From Persicaria tinctoria (Eukaryota; Streptophyta; Magnoliopsida; Caryophyllales; Polygonaceae), in the NCBI GenBank assembly GCA_037127255.1, contig JBANSL010000012.1, positions 24,748,615-24,812,614 of the forward strand: a stretch of 64,000 nucleotides of DNA, read 5' to 3'. The notes under the pieces are model-generated. The model worked only from the letters and a program-made list of their open reading frames with translations, ran no database searches and was not told the origin of the DNA. Of this stretch, positions 49,849 through 62,160 are shown in pieces. The first letter of the stretch is position 1, and every line of letters begins with the position of its first letter. A program made the position numbers and the translations under genes.

Positions 49849-52800
49849 CTACGAAAGTGCATCCTTGTCAAGCATCCCAATCTCTCGTCTAATGAAGGTG
49901 AACCTGTCCTCTGCCAAAGGCTTAGTAAAAATGTCAGCCCATTGATAATCAGTAGAAATAAAAGATATGGACACATCACCTTTTTCAACATGATCTCTAA
50001 TGAAATGAGGTCTCACATCAATATGCTTGGTCCTTGAATGTTGAACAGGATTCTTAGTGATGGAGATGACACTTGTATTGTCACACATAATTGGAATACC
50101 CTTTAGGTTGATGCCAAGATCTCGCATTTGTTGAGCTATCCAAAGGATTTGGGAGCAACAAGCTCCAGCTGCAATGTATTCGGCTTCTGCAGTGGATAGA
50201 GCGAATGAGTTTTGCTTCTTTGAGTGCCAGCTGATCAAGGATGCTCCTAAGAATTGGCAACATCCTGATGTGCTCTTTCTATCCACCTTGTAGCCTGCAA
50301 AATCTGCATCAGAATATCCAATTAGAGTGAAATCCTTTTGCTTTGGGTACCATAGTCCAAGTTCCTTAGTGCCATTGAGATATCGAAAGATCCTCTTCAC
50401 AGCCACGAGGTGAGATTCTTTGGGATCAGCTTGAAACCTAGCACACATGCAAACACTAAACATAATGTCAGGTCTACTAGCCGTGAGATATAGTAAAGAT
50501 CCAATCATTCCTCGATACTCCTTTTGATTGACACTTGTTCCAGTCTTGTCTTGATCTAGAGACAATGTTGAGCTCATGGGAGTCTTGGCTGCTTTGGATT
50601 GATCCATCTTGAACTTCTTCAAGAGATCCTTAGTGTACTTGCTTTGGTTGACGAAGATTCCTTTCTTGGATTGATGAACTTGTAACCCCAAAAAGAAGTT
50701 TAGTTCACCCATTAAGCTCATCTCAAATTCACTGCACATGATGTCAGAAAATTCCTTGCACAAAGATGTGTTAGTAGCACCAAATAATATATCATCAACA
50801 TAAATTTGAATAACCAAAATGTCCTTTCCTTTGGTCTTGATAAAAAGAGTCTTGTCGATCAACCCCCTTTTAAAATCATTTTCTAAAAGGTATTTTGACA
50901 AGCGCTCGTACCAAGCTCTTGGGGCTTGTTTCAAACCATAAAGCGCCTTGTCAAGTTTGTAAACATGATTGGGAAAATCTGAGCTTTCAAAACCTGGGGG
51001 TTGAGCAACATAAACTTCTTCCTCTAAGAAACCATTAAGAAAAGCACATTTGACATCCATTTGATATAACTTTATGCTCATGAAAGATGCAAATGCTAAT
51101 AAAATGCGAATAGCTTCAAGCCTGGCTACGGGAGCAAAGGTCTCCTCGTAGTCAATACCTTCCTCTTGATTGTAGCCTTGAGCAACAAGCCGTGCCTTGT
51201 TCCTCACAATCTTGCCATTCTCATCTAGCTTGTTTCGAAACACCCATCGAGTGCCAATGACTGATTGATGCTTTGGTCTAGGCTTCAAAGTCTAGACTTT
51301 GTTCCTCTCAAATTCATTAAGTTCACTTTGCATAGCTATAATCCAGTCTGGCTCCTTAAGTGCTTCATCTACCTTCTTTGGCTCAATAAGAGAAACAAAC
51401 GCATTAAAAGCACACAGATCTTTAAGTTTAGAACGAGTTTGAACACTAGAAGTAGGGTCAGAAATGATATCCTTTAATGAGTGTGATGAGGAGTATTTGA
51501 ATTTCCTTTTGGTAGTCTCAGCTCCTTGATTCGTCACACAAGCAGGATCAATTTGTGGTACATCTGACTCCGTGGTTCCGTTAGGTTCAGTTACAGCAGT
51601 TTCTGACGTCTCAACACTGTTGGATTGGACACCAAGGGCTTTGGACGCATCTTCAACACCTTGGGCCAATTCTTCAGTGTTAAGAATCGGTTCCTGCATG
51701 TTCTTCTTCTCTGTGTTCTTGGTGGCAGTAACATCACCTTCCTCGTTCTCTTCATGGATATTAAGATCTATATCTGCAACACTTTCACTCAAAGCACCAT
51801 CATTGCATTCATCAAAGATAACATGTATACTTTCTTCAACTACCTGGGTCCTTTTATTGAAGATTCTATAAGCTTTGTTACTCGCGGAATAGCCAAGAAA
51901 TATACCTTCATCACTACGCGCATCAAATTTCCCAAGGTTGTCTTTTCCATTGTTATGAACAAAACAAGTACAACCAAAGGGTTTAAAATAAGATATAAGT
52001 GGTTTCCGGCCTTTGAAAAGTTCATAAGGAGTTTTCTTTAAGATGGAACGAATAAGACAACGATTTAAAATGTAGTTAGCTGTGTTAACAGCTTTAGCCC
52101 AATAGGTTTTAGGTAATGCATTTTCTAAAAGCATAGTCCTGGCCATATCCTCTAAGGTGCGGTTCTTGCGTTCCACAACCCCGTTTTGTTGAGGTGTCCT
52201 AGGAGCAGAAAAGTTATGGGAGATGTCATATTTAGCACAAAACAAATCAAATTGAAGTTGATCAAACTCCCTACCATGATCACTCCGAATAGACACTATG
52301 GGCTCATTTCTTAAAGTTTGCAACTCCTTACAAAGTTTTGAAAACTCAAATAAGGCCTCTGATTTTTCTTTCAAAAATGCAACCCAAGTATATCTTGAAA
52401 AATCATCGACAACAACTAGCATGTACTTTTTACCATTGGGAGATTTGACTCGCATAGGACCACATAAATCCATATGTAAAAGTTCAAGGGGTCTAGAAGA
52501 ACTTACAACCTTTTTGGGTTTGAAGGAGCTACGTGATTGTTTACCTCTTGTGCAGGCTTTGCACATGTCAATACCTTTGAAGTCCATCTCAGGTAGCCCT
52601 CTTACAAGCCCTTTGGACACAAGCTTCTGTAGTGTATGTGGACTCACATGACCGAGTCTCCTGTGCCAAAGCTTTGGATCGTCCGTCAAGGCCTTTAAAC
52701 AGATTAGGCTTCCTTGTGCCACTTGATCAGCATTTACAGCGTATATGTTGTTGTAACGGTATGCAGTCAGAATAACTTCACCTGTATCATCTCTGCACAC

Positions 52801-53103
52801 TATACATATTTTCTTGTTAAATCTGACATTGTTACCACTATCACATAATTGAGAAACGCTAAGCAAATTATACTTTAAACCATTAACAAGATAGACATTT
52901 TTAATACTATGGCTGGAATCACTTCCAACACTACCAATACCAACAATGTCGCATTTCCCTTTGTCACCAAGAGTGATTGTTCCCGTGGATTGCTCCTTTA
53001 GATCATGAAAGAGAGAACTCTTCCCACTCATATGCCTCGAGCAACCACTATCAATAATCCATTTGTGTTCTTTCACCTTGGTGATCTCCTGCAAAACAGA
53101 CAT
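49849..53103 (-). pseudogene. pol: copia pol: protease, integrase, reverse transcriptase, RNase H, with one internal stop
   Basis: In order: protease with WIIDSGCSRHMSG; integrase zinc finger (HRRLGH and CKAC); integrase core with Asp in HMDLCGP, Asp in IRSDHGREFD and Glu in NGVVERKNRT; the GIFLGY region; reverse transcriptase with [25 protein letters not shown] and catalytic YVDD; RNase H with [19 protein letters not shown] and CDNTS, ending [11 protein letters not shown]. The frame starts with an ATG that shares one base with the gag TGA. A TAG at 51292-51294, at the start of the reverse transcriptase (ERNKV-stop-TLKPRP), replaces the family's usual tryptophan. All catalytic residues I can check are present, so damage is slight. 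Confidence 0.93.
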
Positions 53104-54902
53104 CAACCTTTGTGGCTAGACCAATAAGCAAATTTGGATCCATTGTTGGGGTAAACCATGTTTGGTAAAATAGTGCCTTTTGGGATCCAAACCTGTGTTA
53201 TCCGTTCTTTTCTCAAATGAACAGGAAATGTATTGCGGATAATATAAGGATCCTTTCTTCTATAAGGGCATGTCTCTTTTACATGTCCCTTTCTAGCACA
53301 GTGGTGACATATAGGAGAGGTTCTGCTTCCTTTAGCCTTTACAAAAGTGGTAATGTGTTGCTTCTTTAAAAACTTTGGGTTGTAACCAATACCACTTTTG
53401 TTTAGAGAGCTTTGTTGCTCACCCAACATCTTATCGAGAGTGCCTTTGGATTTGGTAAAACTTATGAGGGCTGTCTGTTGGTCTAGAATCTTATTATTCA
53501 GGGAGATCTTCTCATTCTCTAAGTTATGATGCTCATTTCTTAGAGAGGAGAGATCTTGCTTGAGTTCAGATTTCTCTGAGTCAAGCGTCTTGACTTTAAT
53601 GTCAAGACCTGAATAAGAAGCTTCAAGACCTTTGATCCTCATAGACAGATCCTCAATAGTTCTTTCCTGGTCCATAGTTCTCTTAATAAGAATGTTAGTG
53701 TGGGCAATAAGCTTCTCTTCATTGGCAATCATATTGGAAAGGAATTCCGATAATACCTCTTTTGGACTTTCCATTAGTTCTCTTACAGTAGCTTCAAGCT
53801 TTCCATCGTGAGATTCATTTTCTGAGGCCATAAGACAGATGTTGGCCTTCTCATCATCGGAGTCAGAGTCGGAATCACTCCAAGTAGCCACCATAGCTTT
53901 CTTCTTCCATTTGTCACCTTTCTTGGGCTGGCTCTTAGTCTTTTGAGGGCAGTCCTTCACAAGATGATCTGTTTCACCACATTCAAAACAAGACAACGGT
54001 TTAGTCTTCTTTTCATATTTGTTGTATTGAGGCTTACCTCGAAATTTTGAAGACTCTGATCCATCCTTGTTGTTGAATTGCTTCTTTATTTTGAGAATTC
54101 TAGCAAGGCCTCTTGTGATAAGAGCAAAAGGATCATCCTCATCGTCATCTTCATCTTCGGATTCAGATCCATCCTTGGGCTCATCCTTCTTAGACTAAAG
54201 TGCCAAATTCTTGGTGCTAGCTGGAAGTTCTCCATCGTCTTCATTAAGGATCATCTCATGCGTGATCAGCTTCCCAAGAAGGTCATCAAGGGGTAGAGTG
54301 GTGAGGTCCTGTGCTTCCTCTATAGCTGTTACTTTTGGACCCCATTTCTCCTTTGGAAGGCATCTCAGTATCTTCCTCACTTTCTCAACGTTGGTAAAGC
54401 TCTTGCCGAGAGAGTCAAGGTTGTTGGTGATTTCTGTGAATCGTGTGAACATGGATTTGATTGACTCATCGGACTTCATCTTGAAGAGCTCATACTTTCG
54501 AAGAAAGATGCTGATCTTGGTGTCTTTTACTTGGCTCGTTCCTTCATAGGTGACGACCAACTTGTCCCAAATCTCTTTAGCTGACCTACAAGAGGAAATA
54601 CGGTTAAACTCATCAGTGCTAAGACCACAATAAAGTAAGTTGATAGCCCTGTAGTTTTTGGAGATGATTTCAAGATCTGCTTGGGTGTATTCAGACTCCT
54701 TCTTTGCCACTTTGGTATCGTTTGGTCCTTCCTTCTCTGGAATCTTCGGACCATTCTCTATAATGTTCCAAAGCTCTAGATCTTGGTCTATGATGAACAT
54801 CTTCATCAAAGATCTCCAGTGGACAAAGTTGTTTCCTACAAAGAGTGGCGGTCTGCTTGTGGACCTTCCCTGTGCAAATCCTCCGCTTGCTTCACCAGAC
54901 AT
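53103..54902 (-). pseudogene. gag: copia gag with two zinc knuckles and one internal stop
   Basis: The ATG at 54902 begins a capsid-type domain (UBN2-like; FVGNNFVHWRSLMKMF, YRAINLLYCGLS, AKEIWDKLVVTYEGT, KILRCLPKEKW). A TAG at 54195-54197 follows KNLAL, after which the same frame continues: acidic stretch, first knuckle CFECGETDHLVKDC, a coiled coil of about 120 residues (LKQDLSSLRNEHHNLE), and a second knuckle CHHCARKGHVKETC. The frame ends in TGA overlapping the pol ATG. The large gag with two CCHC motifs and a coiled coil fits Sirevirus-type gag, which packages the element RNA in cytoplasmic particles. Confidence 0.9.
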
Positions 54903-54946
54903 GATCGAAAACTCACAAGATTGTTAGATCAAAAGCAGTGAGTAAA

Positions 54947-54960
54947 GCTCTGATACCAAT
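54947..54960 (-). other. Primer binding site of the copia element
   Basis: In element orientation ATTGGTATCAGAGC follows directly after the 5' LTR end. TGGTATCAGAGC is complementary to the 3' end of initiator methionine tRNA, the usual primer of plant copia elements. Confidence 0.93.
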
Positions 54961-55973
54961 TGAAGGTTTGATAATGTAAAACAATGTAATATAGAAATAC
55001 TCTAGAAGGGGGGTTGAATAGAGTATGCCCGTTTTTCGCAAATATTCTCAAGGCTTTTGAAGCTTGCGCCAAATCCTTTGAGAAAACCTGAATCACAAAG
55101 TTAAACAATTCGAACCAAGTGCGGAAATAAGGTAAAGCAAATAAGTAAAGGACACGAGTAATTGTTTACGAGGTTCAGCACAACTGGCCTACGTCCCCGC
55201 CTAGGGTTCTTCCACAACCCTAGGATTCAAAGGCTTTATTGATTGCTTAGCTTAGGATCCTAATAGCTCACCGAGAAGCCTCTCTCCTATACAATTGCAA
55301 TCTAGTCAACTCACGTTCCCTTGGAGTCCTAGACTAATCTAGAAGAGCCCCACCTCTCTCAGCTATCTAGTACAATCCTCTAACTCTCGCAAATCAACAG
55401 CCTAGTGCAACTTCCCGAGTTATAAACTCTCGATTAACACTTGAAATGAATGTATCCTATAAGCTCACAGTGACTCTCAAAGGCTTTGAAATAAACAACA
55501 AACTATTTGAGCGCTTTGCAGAGAGACACTTGGAAGACAGATCGCTTGAATGAATGTAGCTCGTGTGTAGCACTTCTTGTTTCTGTCTTCTCCTTCCTTT
55601 CCTTTATATAATAGCATGAAGATAGCATGGAGCGTGAGGATCTTCATCACCAGATCTCCAACGGCTCTTTCCAATCAGGTTGATCTTGGATCTTCTATTT
55701 AAGGACACTTCTTAAGCCGTGATCCATTTTTGAACCGATCTTCTCAATAAGTAAAGGAAGGATGTAATCTGATTTATACTTCCTGAAAAGGTTAGTCCAA
55801 CGAATATATATATATAATATAAAGGAAGTATATAATAAGATAAAATAATATACGAATAATAAGATAGGTTTTGTATTTCATCAACTGTTAATGCTCCAAG
55901 GCCTTTGACACAAAAGACCTGTCAAAGCCTTTGGAACATCTTTTCCGATTTTCATCAAGGGAGGGAGTTATCA
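54961..55973 (-). repeat. 5' LTR of the Sirevirus-like element, with TATA box
   Basis: Near-identical to 46319-47333. In element orientation a TATATAA box lies at 55620-55614 within CATGCTATTATATAAAGG, the likely core promoter of the genomic RNA. The other end, beside the hAT gene, is TGATAACTCCC. Confidence 0.92.
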
Positions 55974-55981
55974 AGGTCAAT

Positions 55982-58232
55982 ATGAGTGCTAAAGATTTGC
56001 CCGCCACCGCTCCTGATCAACCCACGGATACTCCTCCTAATACCAGTGATAAAGACACACCCGAAGGAGATGAGAATGAATTAACTTTGGGAAAAAAGCG
56101 GAAGATGACATCTTTTGTTTGGTCACATTTCATATTAGAAATGATCGATGGTAAGGCAAAAGCTATTTGTAAGTACTACTCAAATAAATTAGGAGGGGAA
56201 TCAAGAAATGGCACTAAGCATTTGCATGATCACTATAAAAGTTGTGTGATGCGTAAATGTCATGAGGGAAAATCTAGCTCTCAAAAGAAATTGGTCTTGC
56301 AAAATGTCTCAAAGGGGAAATTGTAGCTTGTTTTTAGAGAGTTTAATCAAGAGGTCTCTAGAAGAGAATTGGCAAACTTTGTTGTTTTGCATGAGCAACC
56401 ATTGTCAGTAGTGGATCATGTGGGATTTAGGAGATTTATGGCCAGCCTACAACCTCAATTTACAATGATCAGTAGGAATACAATCAAGAGTGATATTCAC
56501 AAAGTTTTTGAGCACGAGAGAAAGAAAATGATGAATTTTATGGCCAACAATGATAGTAGAGTTGGAATCACCTCGGATATGTGGACTTCCCAAAATCAGC
56601 GGAAAGGATTTATGGTGATAACTGCACATTGGATTGATTCAAGTTGGAAACTACAAAGTCGAGTAATAAGGTATGATTTTTATACTAATTAATTAAGGAT
56701 TCTCTTAGGTACTTTCCTAATTCGTACTTTGAATTGCATCTTTTGCAAAATTTTGTAGGTTTGCATATGTGCCATGTCCTCATACAACGGAGGAATTATC
56801 CAAGGTGTTGATTGCTACTATTCTGGATTGGAACCTTGATATGAGGTTATCTACTATTACTTTGGATAATTGTTCTACAAATGATGCTATTATCAATATT
56901 CTTTTAGAAAAACTTGATAGGAGCCATCTTATTCTTAGAGGAGACCATGGTCATATGCGTTGTTCTGCACATATTCTTAATTTGATTGTGAAAGATGGAA
57001 TGGATGTGATGGCAAATGAGATTTAAAAAATCAGAGATAGTGTTGCATTTTGGAGGGCAACTCCAAAGAGGGAGGAGAGGTTTGAGGAATCATGTCGACA
57101 TCTAGGGATACCTTATTCAAAAAGGTTGATCTTAGATTGTAAGGTGAGATGGAATTCGACTTATTTGATGCTGCAGACAGCTTTATTATATAGGCATGTG
57201 TTTACTCGTTTGATGCAAAGTGAATCTTCTTACAAGTCTTTGCCTAGCTATGCTGAATGGGAGTTGGCTAAAGATATATGTGAAAGATTGGGGCTGTTTC
57301 ATAGGCTGACTGAGCTATTTTCTGGTAGTAAATATCCTACGGCTAACCTTTTCTTTCCTCATGTGATGGAGATTAAGTGGACTTTGTCTAAATGGGTTGA
57401 TGATCCAAAAGAGTCCATACGACGTATGACAACGAAGATGCTGGACAAGTTTGACAAGTATTGGCTTGTAATACATGGAATGATGGGAGTTGCTGCGATG
57501 TTGGATCCAAGGTACAAAAATCGAGTCTTTGAGATTTATAAAGGTGGGGAAGCTAAAAAGTTGAAAGAGATTTGTGATGATATTTATTTGGAGTATGAAA
57601 AAAAGTATAAGGGAGAAAAGGGAAACAATGGTGAAAGTGGTACTGGTGCTTCTCAATTTGGTCATTGTGTTTCATCTCTTAGTGCTAATGTTGGAAATAT
57701 TGTTCGATTTGATGATGTCTTCACTCAATGTCTTCAGCCAGAAAACTTAGAAAATTCTCTTAAAAATGATCTTGAGTTGTATTTTGAGGAGAGGCTTCAT
57801 CCTATGATTCCAAATTTTGATATATTGGAATGGTGGAAGGCAAATGGAAGTCGGTATCCTATTGTGGCAAGGATGACTAGAGATATCTTAGCTATACCTC
57901 TCACTAGTGTTGCTTCTGAATCGACATTTAGTACTGGTGGGAGAATCTTGAGCACTCATCGTAGCCGACTCTCTTCCGAGACCGTGGAGCCATTGTTGTG
58001 TACTAAAAGTTGGCTTTGGTCAGAACTTGTAGATGAAGGTTCGTATATCTTTCTTGTTCTTAAATGTGTTTTTAAATTATTATTTTTAGCAATTTTCATT
58101 TGTATTTTGATCATCTTTATATATGGAATCGAAATGATCACTTGTATATTTCTTTGTTTAGATCAATCAGTGAGTTCTTTTTACCATGCCTTGACAAATG
58201 ATATGGAAGAGAAGGATACTGACGAAGAGTGA
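55982..58232 (+). pseudogene. hAT (Ac-like) transposase gene
   Basis: Three exons (55982-56670, 56759-58038, 58162-58232) with GT-AG introns. In order: a BED zinc-finger region at about residues 40-85 (SFVWSHFI, then AICKYYSNKLGG where the second Cys is replaced by Tyr, then HLHDHYKSC), the plant hAT core (LSVVDHVGFRRFM, GITSDMWTSQNQRKG, LDNCSTNDA, RCSAHILNLIVKDG, CKVRWNSTYLML, AAMLDPRYKN) and the C-terminal dimerisation region (DILEWWKANGSRYPIVARM, ASESTFSTGGRIL). Stops interrupt the frame at 56324-56326 (TAG) and 57024-57026 (TAA). It would cut out and reinsert its hAT element; the copia insertion just before the ATG has also cut it off from its promoter. Confidence 0.9.
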
Positions 58233-58789
58233 TATCTTCTCTTGTATGAATTCTATCTACTGCTTAATTACGTGCATTTCTTATTTGATCATTCTTTTCT
58301 TTTCTTTTTCACTTGAAATTTATATTTAGCATGTTGTACAGGTTGCAAACAAGGAAGAATGGGTTTGGTGGGACTGCGTTTGAAGGGGCTGCTAGAGAAA
58401 GTAATATTTTGGAAATTTAGCTTACGGTGTTTTATTTCAGGTTTGTAATCATAAATTTATATTTGCATATAAATTACTACAGTATATAGCAATTACTGAA
58501 TTTTAATTCATATTTCTTTTTTTTTTTTCAAATTTTGCTCATCCAAAAGGAAGACGGTGAAGACATTACCGGATTAACAATATAATCAATGAATGTTATT
58601 TTAGTTTCCAATCCTTCTCAGATTTTTTTACAAATTATTTTGTTTCGTTTTGCATTTGAGACTTTTTATAACTAGTTTGGTTCTAGATGATTTTATAATA
58701 TTTTGTTATTTTTGTTTTGATTTCGATTAAATACCCCGTCGTGGTTTAATTGAAAAGGAAAAATCAAGGTGTAATGTGAATAGGAAAAA

Positions 58790-58972
58790 TTAAGTAAATA
58801 GAATAACAAACAGGGACGGGGATTCCCCGACGGGGACGGGGACCCGCCGGGGTCGGGGACGGGGATGAATTATAGTCCCCGAGCGGGGACGGGGACGGGG
58901 GCGGAGATTGGATTAATAAACGGGGACGGGGAGGGTACTCCCCACCCCGAACCCGACCCGTCGCCATCCCTA
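58790..58972 (+). mobile_element. Right end of the hAT element
   Basis: The segment is filled with CGGGGACGGGGA words in both orientations and ends GTCGCCATCCCTA, the inverse of TAGGGATGGCGAC, a common hAT terminus. The bases after it (GTCGTGGC) would be the 8-bp duplication. I could not find the matching left terminus: the sequence left of the copia element (46240-46314) lacks TAGGG, so the left end was lost or has decayed. CACTA-type sequence resumes at 58973. Confidence 0.7.
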
Positions 58973-59070
58973 GTCGTGGCCAATGTCATCGCTAATGGCC
59001 ACGAATACAGGGTCACCTATAATCCGTGGCTAACCATCCATTGCTAAATCCTGTTTTTTTACTAGTTTTT

Positions 59071-60310
59071 TTTAGTTAGTTTTATCAGCTACTCATTCAG
59101 ATAAGGTTATCAAACACATTACTAACTTAATTTAACATATTTTACATAATAAACCGTTCAGTTTTAACTACCCATTTAACTTCAGCTACACATTTAACTT
59201 CAGTTACCAATAACACCCCAAGTCTTTCTTTTGTAAAAATAATTTTACACCACATAAAAGTCTTTGAAGATGCAGGTTGGCCAATGGGGTGCCTCCTGTC
59301 CTCCATTTTGTAGTTGACCGACAACATTGATTATTTCAAATTTGAATAACTAAAAATAATTAATATTATTTTCGATTGTATAAATTGAATTATTATAAAA
59401 TTTGGATATAACTACCTCACTTGAATTTTTTCTTGAAAAAAAACGGTGTGACTAAGGTATATATATATATATATAGAGCCCATATATATATATCACAAGA
59501 ATTATTATTAATTGGTCCCCTGATTGAGCAAAAGATGATGAAGAATATCCCAAGAATCCACAACCCACTAACAACTGGGGGATTCTATTCACAAAAATGG
59601 TGCCTTTTTTTTAAGCAATGGTGCTACCTCTTTTGCTTTGATTAAAACAATGAGTGGTAGCCGTGGGCGAAACAAGAGGAACATGACACACACAAAAAAG
59701 TGTCCCGGATCATAGCTTCATTGAAAGGATAAAATGATGATGCATTATTTATGTCAATATCTACAATAATGTGAGTGTAAAGGTCTGGTTTTTGTTAGTT
59801 GTGTGAAATTATCTCTTTATAAATATTGATTGATAAATTTTGTTCACGCTGAAGCAATATTTCACAATTTATATTTTTATCACACACTTAAGAATAATGC
59901 ATTGAAGCCATTAAAGATAAAGGTTACAAGAAATTTTTTGAGACGGTTTACCGTCTGCCGACTTGTCGGCCTTCGATGTTCAGTTTTTTCTAACCTCGAA
60001 TTTTTACACAATCAAAAAATAAATAAATAAATAAATAAAGGTTACAAGAAACATAAATGGTAAAACTTGACAAAACCCTATGAGATAGAGTTCATATTCT
60101 AAAAAAATATGAAACAAAAGTCAAATTATTAAAATAATTTTTATTTTAACTCCAATAATTTTTCTATTTTGAATTTTTTTGAAGAAGTATCAACAGAAAA
60201 GCTCTCCTAAAAAATTTGGAAAACGTTGTAAATGTTAAAAAAAATCTTTTTATTTGCACGTTTTTCGTTTGGCGTAGGGTATTTTTTTTCCTTTTAGCGC
60301 ATAATCGTAA
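59071..60310. other. AT-rich intergenic DNA
   Basis: No gene or element recognised. Short (TA)n tracts lie at 59459-59476 and 59483-59495 and an (AAAT)n run at 60018-60038. Confidence 0.6.
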
Positions 60311-60317
60311 TATCCAC

Positions 60318-60562
60318 GGTCGCAACGACCATAGATGGAAATGGTCGCAACGACCAAGGATGGATTTGGTCGCAACGGCCAATCATTGTATGATAATTTG
60401 TATTTCATAGGCAAGATGATCGCAACGACCAAATCCGCAGCCGGTCGCAACAACCAAGTTTTTAGCCCGGTTCTAAAAAGAACCGAGCTAAAAGGGTCAT
60501 CGGATTAAAAAAGAAAAGAGACCTTTTAGCACGATTCTGGAATGAACCGAGCTAAAAAGTCC
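60318..60562. repeat. GGTCGCAACGACC palindrome array with two flanking hairpins
   Basis: Five copies of a 14-bp word, each an imperfect palindrome (GGTCG-CAA-CGACC-A), begin at 60318, 60343, 60368, 60418 and 60443. They are followed by two inverted-repeat blocks of TTTTAGCxCGGTTCT and AGAACCGAGCTAAAA type (60459-60495 and 60521-60562). Such arrays are typical of subterminal regions of CACTA-like elements. No terminus or transposase was found nearby. Confidence 0.6.
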
Positions 60563-60590
60563 CTATTTTTTTAAAAAATACATGCGAACT

Positions 60591-60870
60591 GCTCCCATCC
60601 CAAATCCCTAGAGAGGGGATCACCATTCGCCTCCTTGGCTGCGAGGCTCAAACCGATCAATTGGGTGAAATTGGATGCGTGGTAGTTCTTAGGGTGGAGG
60701 ATGGAGGCGTCTGTCTTGAAGATCTCGTCGGCGAGGTTGACGGTGGCGGTTGACGATGCTTCAAAACGAACCTGCTCCTATATCCCAATCCCTAGAGACA
60801 AACTATCGCCGTTCGCCGTCTTAGCCGAGAAATTGGGTGAAATTGGTGGTTGACGGTGGGCAACGGCCTC
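60591..60870. repeat. Imperfect direct repeat pair
   Basis: CCCAAATCCCTAGAGA to AATTGGGTGAAATTGG occurs at about 60598-60673 and again at 60783-60853 (CCCAATCCCTAGAGA to AATTGGGTGAAATTGG), with CGCC-rich sequence between. A 15-bp inverted pair, AGAGAACATGTTGAT at about 60892 and its complement at about 61000, follows. Origin unknown; possibly captured leader sequence. Confidence 0.55.
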
Positions 60871-61009
60871 TCCATTGTTGTTGAAAGGTAAGAGAACATG
60901 TTGATGGTAATTTTGTAATTTTTAGATTTTTTAGGGGTAAAATTACTTGTTCTAAAAAGAAAATTAAATGTTCTAAAAAGTAGGGCCGTTTTACTATCAA
61001 CATGTTCTC

Positions 61010-62160
61010 TAAAATGCGATCATCTACAATCCTTTGTTCCTTTCTGGATCAGATCATCCAGGAATGCAACTTGTCGCAACTAAGTTCAATAGATCCAACT
61101 ACTCGAGCTGGAGCAGAGGGATTCGGATGGCGCTTGGCGCGAAGATGAAGCTTGGCTTCATTATAGTTGCGTGTGTTAAACCTATTGATGATGCTGATGA
61201 TATAGAGAAATGAACTAGGGCATACTACATGACAATGTGTTGGATAATCAATTCTATGAGTCTTGAGGTAGCTGAGAACTTTATGTGTGTTCAATCGGCC
61301 AAGGAATTATGGGATGAGGTTACGAAGAGGTATTCGGAATCAAATGCTCCTCTGATTTATCAACTGCATAGAGAACTTAGCAATTCACGACAAGAGAATC
61401 TTAGTGTAGCTGCGTATTTTTGGAAAGCTTAAGAAAATGTGGGATGAATTGAACACATTAGAAGGACCAATTAACTATGAATGTGGAGCACTCACTCAGT
61501 GCAGATGTGTAGTTGTTAGGAGGATGTTAGAAAGGGAAGCTAAGTCCAAGTTAATGCAGTTTCTGATGGGGCTTACCGATACATATTAGCATGTGATAAA
61601 CCACATACTGTCTATGGATACTCTGCCGTCTGTGAACAAAGCCTTTCACACGGTTATGCAAATTGAGAGGCAAAAGGATGTCATAGGAGGTACGAGTTCA
61701 AACATAGATGCAAGTGCTTTAAATGTGAATAGAGGTTACCAGCAAAGGTAGGGAGAATCTTCTAAAGGGGATGCTAGAAGACTTGAAGCGTTCAAGAAAG
61801 AGCAAAAGAAGGCCAAGTATGAGCAGAAGTGCACCTTCTGTGGTGCAAAAGTGCATGTCAAGGAGACATGTTTTAAGCTGACAGGGTACCCGGACTAGTG
61901 CACTGGGCCTAGAGGTGATGACAAAGGAAAAGGCCAGATGCAACAGTCTCAAAGGAACTTTGTTGCACAAGTTGAAGACAATCCACTGGGAAATGTTCAA
62001 GGCAATAGTCATAGGGGTGATCTAGAGGTTATTGCAGCTATTTGCAGTGAAGTCATACGAATAATGAAGGGCAAAGCACATGTGAATCCTAATGATGAAG
62101 AGCTAAATCAGGCTGTGGTTAACTTTGCAAGTAATCTGAATACTCCTATCAGTTTTCTAA
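61010..62160 (+). pseudogene. gag: copia gag relic with one zinc knuckle
   Basis: Frames in turn give FNRSNYSSWSRGIRMALGAK, INSMSLEVAENFMC, AKELWDEVTKRY, QLHRELSNSRQENLSVAAYF, LMQFLMGL and the knuckle CTFCGAKVHVKETCFKLTGYP (61831-61893). Stops lie for example near 61212, 61587 and 61749, and a frameshift near 61430. After the knuckle the sequence loses the protease and the integrase zinc finger and meets integrase core directly. Confidence 0.8.

Larger units (their letters stand above)
46319..55973 (-). mobile_element. Full-length Sirevirus-like Ty1/copia retrotransposon with an extra ORF
   Basis: LTRs at 46319-47333 and 54961-55973 differ by about nine substitutions and a 2-bp indel. The element is flanked by a perfect 5-bp duplication AGGTC (46314-46318 and 55974-55978). 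On the minus strand, in order: 5' LTR, methionine-tRNA-type primer site, gag, pol (protease, integrase, reverse transcriptase, RNase H), a further 569-codon ORF, two polypurine tracts and the 3' LTR. The 9.7-kb length, two zinc knuckles in gag, multiple polypurine tracts and an ORF after pol fit the Sirevirus genus. It is inserted four bases upstream of the hAT transposase ATG. The low LTR divergence implies a recent insertion. Confidence 0.95.
46096..59067. mobile_element. CACTA-type element termini enclosing an hAT gene and a copia element
   Basis: The left end reads CACTACTAAAAAAAATAGG and then GATTTAGCAACGG. The right end, inverted, reads ACTAGTAAAAAAACAGG and then GATTTAGCAATGG, with the outermost base apparently changed. 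Each side is flanked by TTT, compatible with the 3-bp duplication of CACTA elements. Short words recur inside both ends (TAGCAACGG, CCGTGGCTAA, GCCACGAA). Apart from the nested insertions only about 0.25 kb of its own sequence can be seen, so it was probably a small non-autonomous copy. Confidence 0.65.

Noticed and set aside
51572..52041. Plus-strand frames of 99-138 codons
   Set aside because: Antisense shadows of copia pol.
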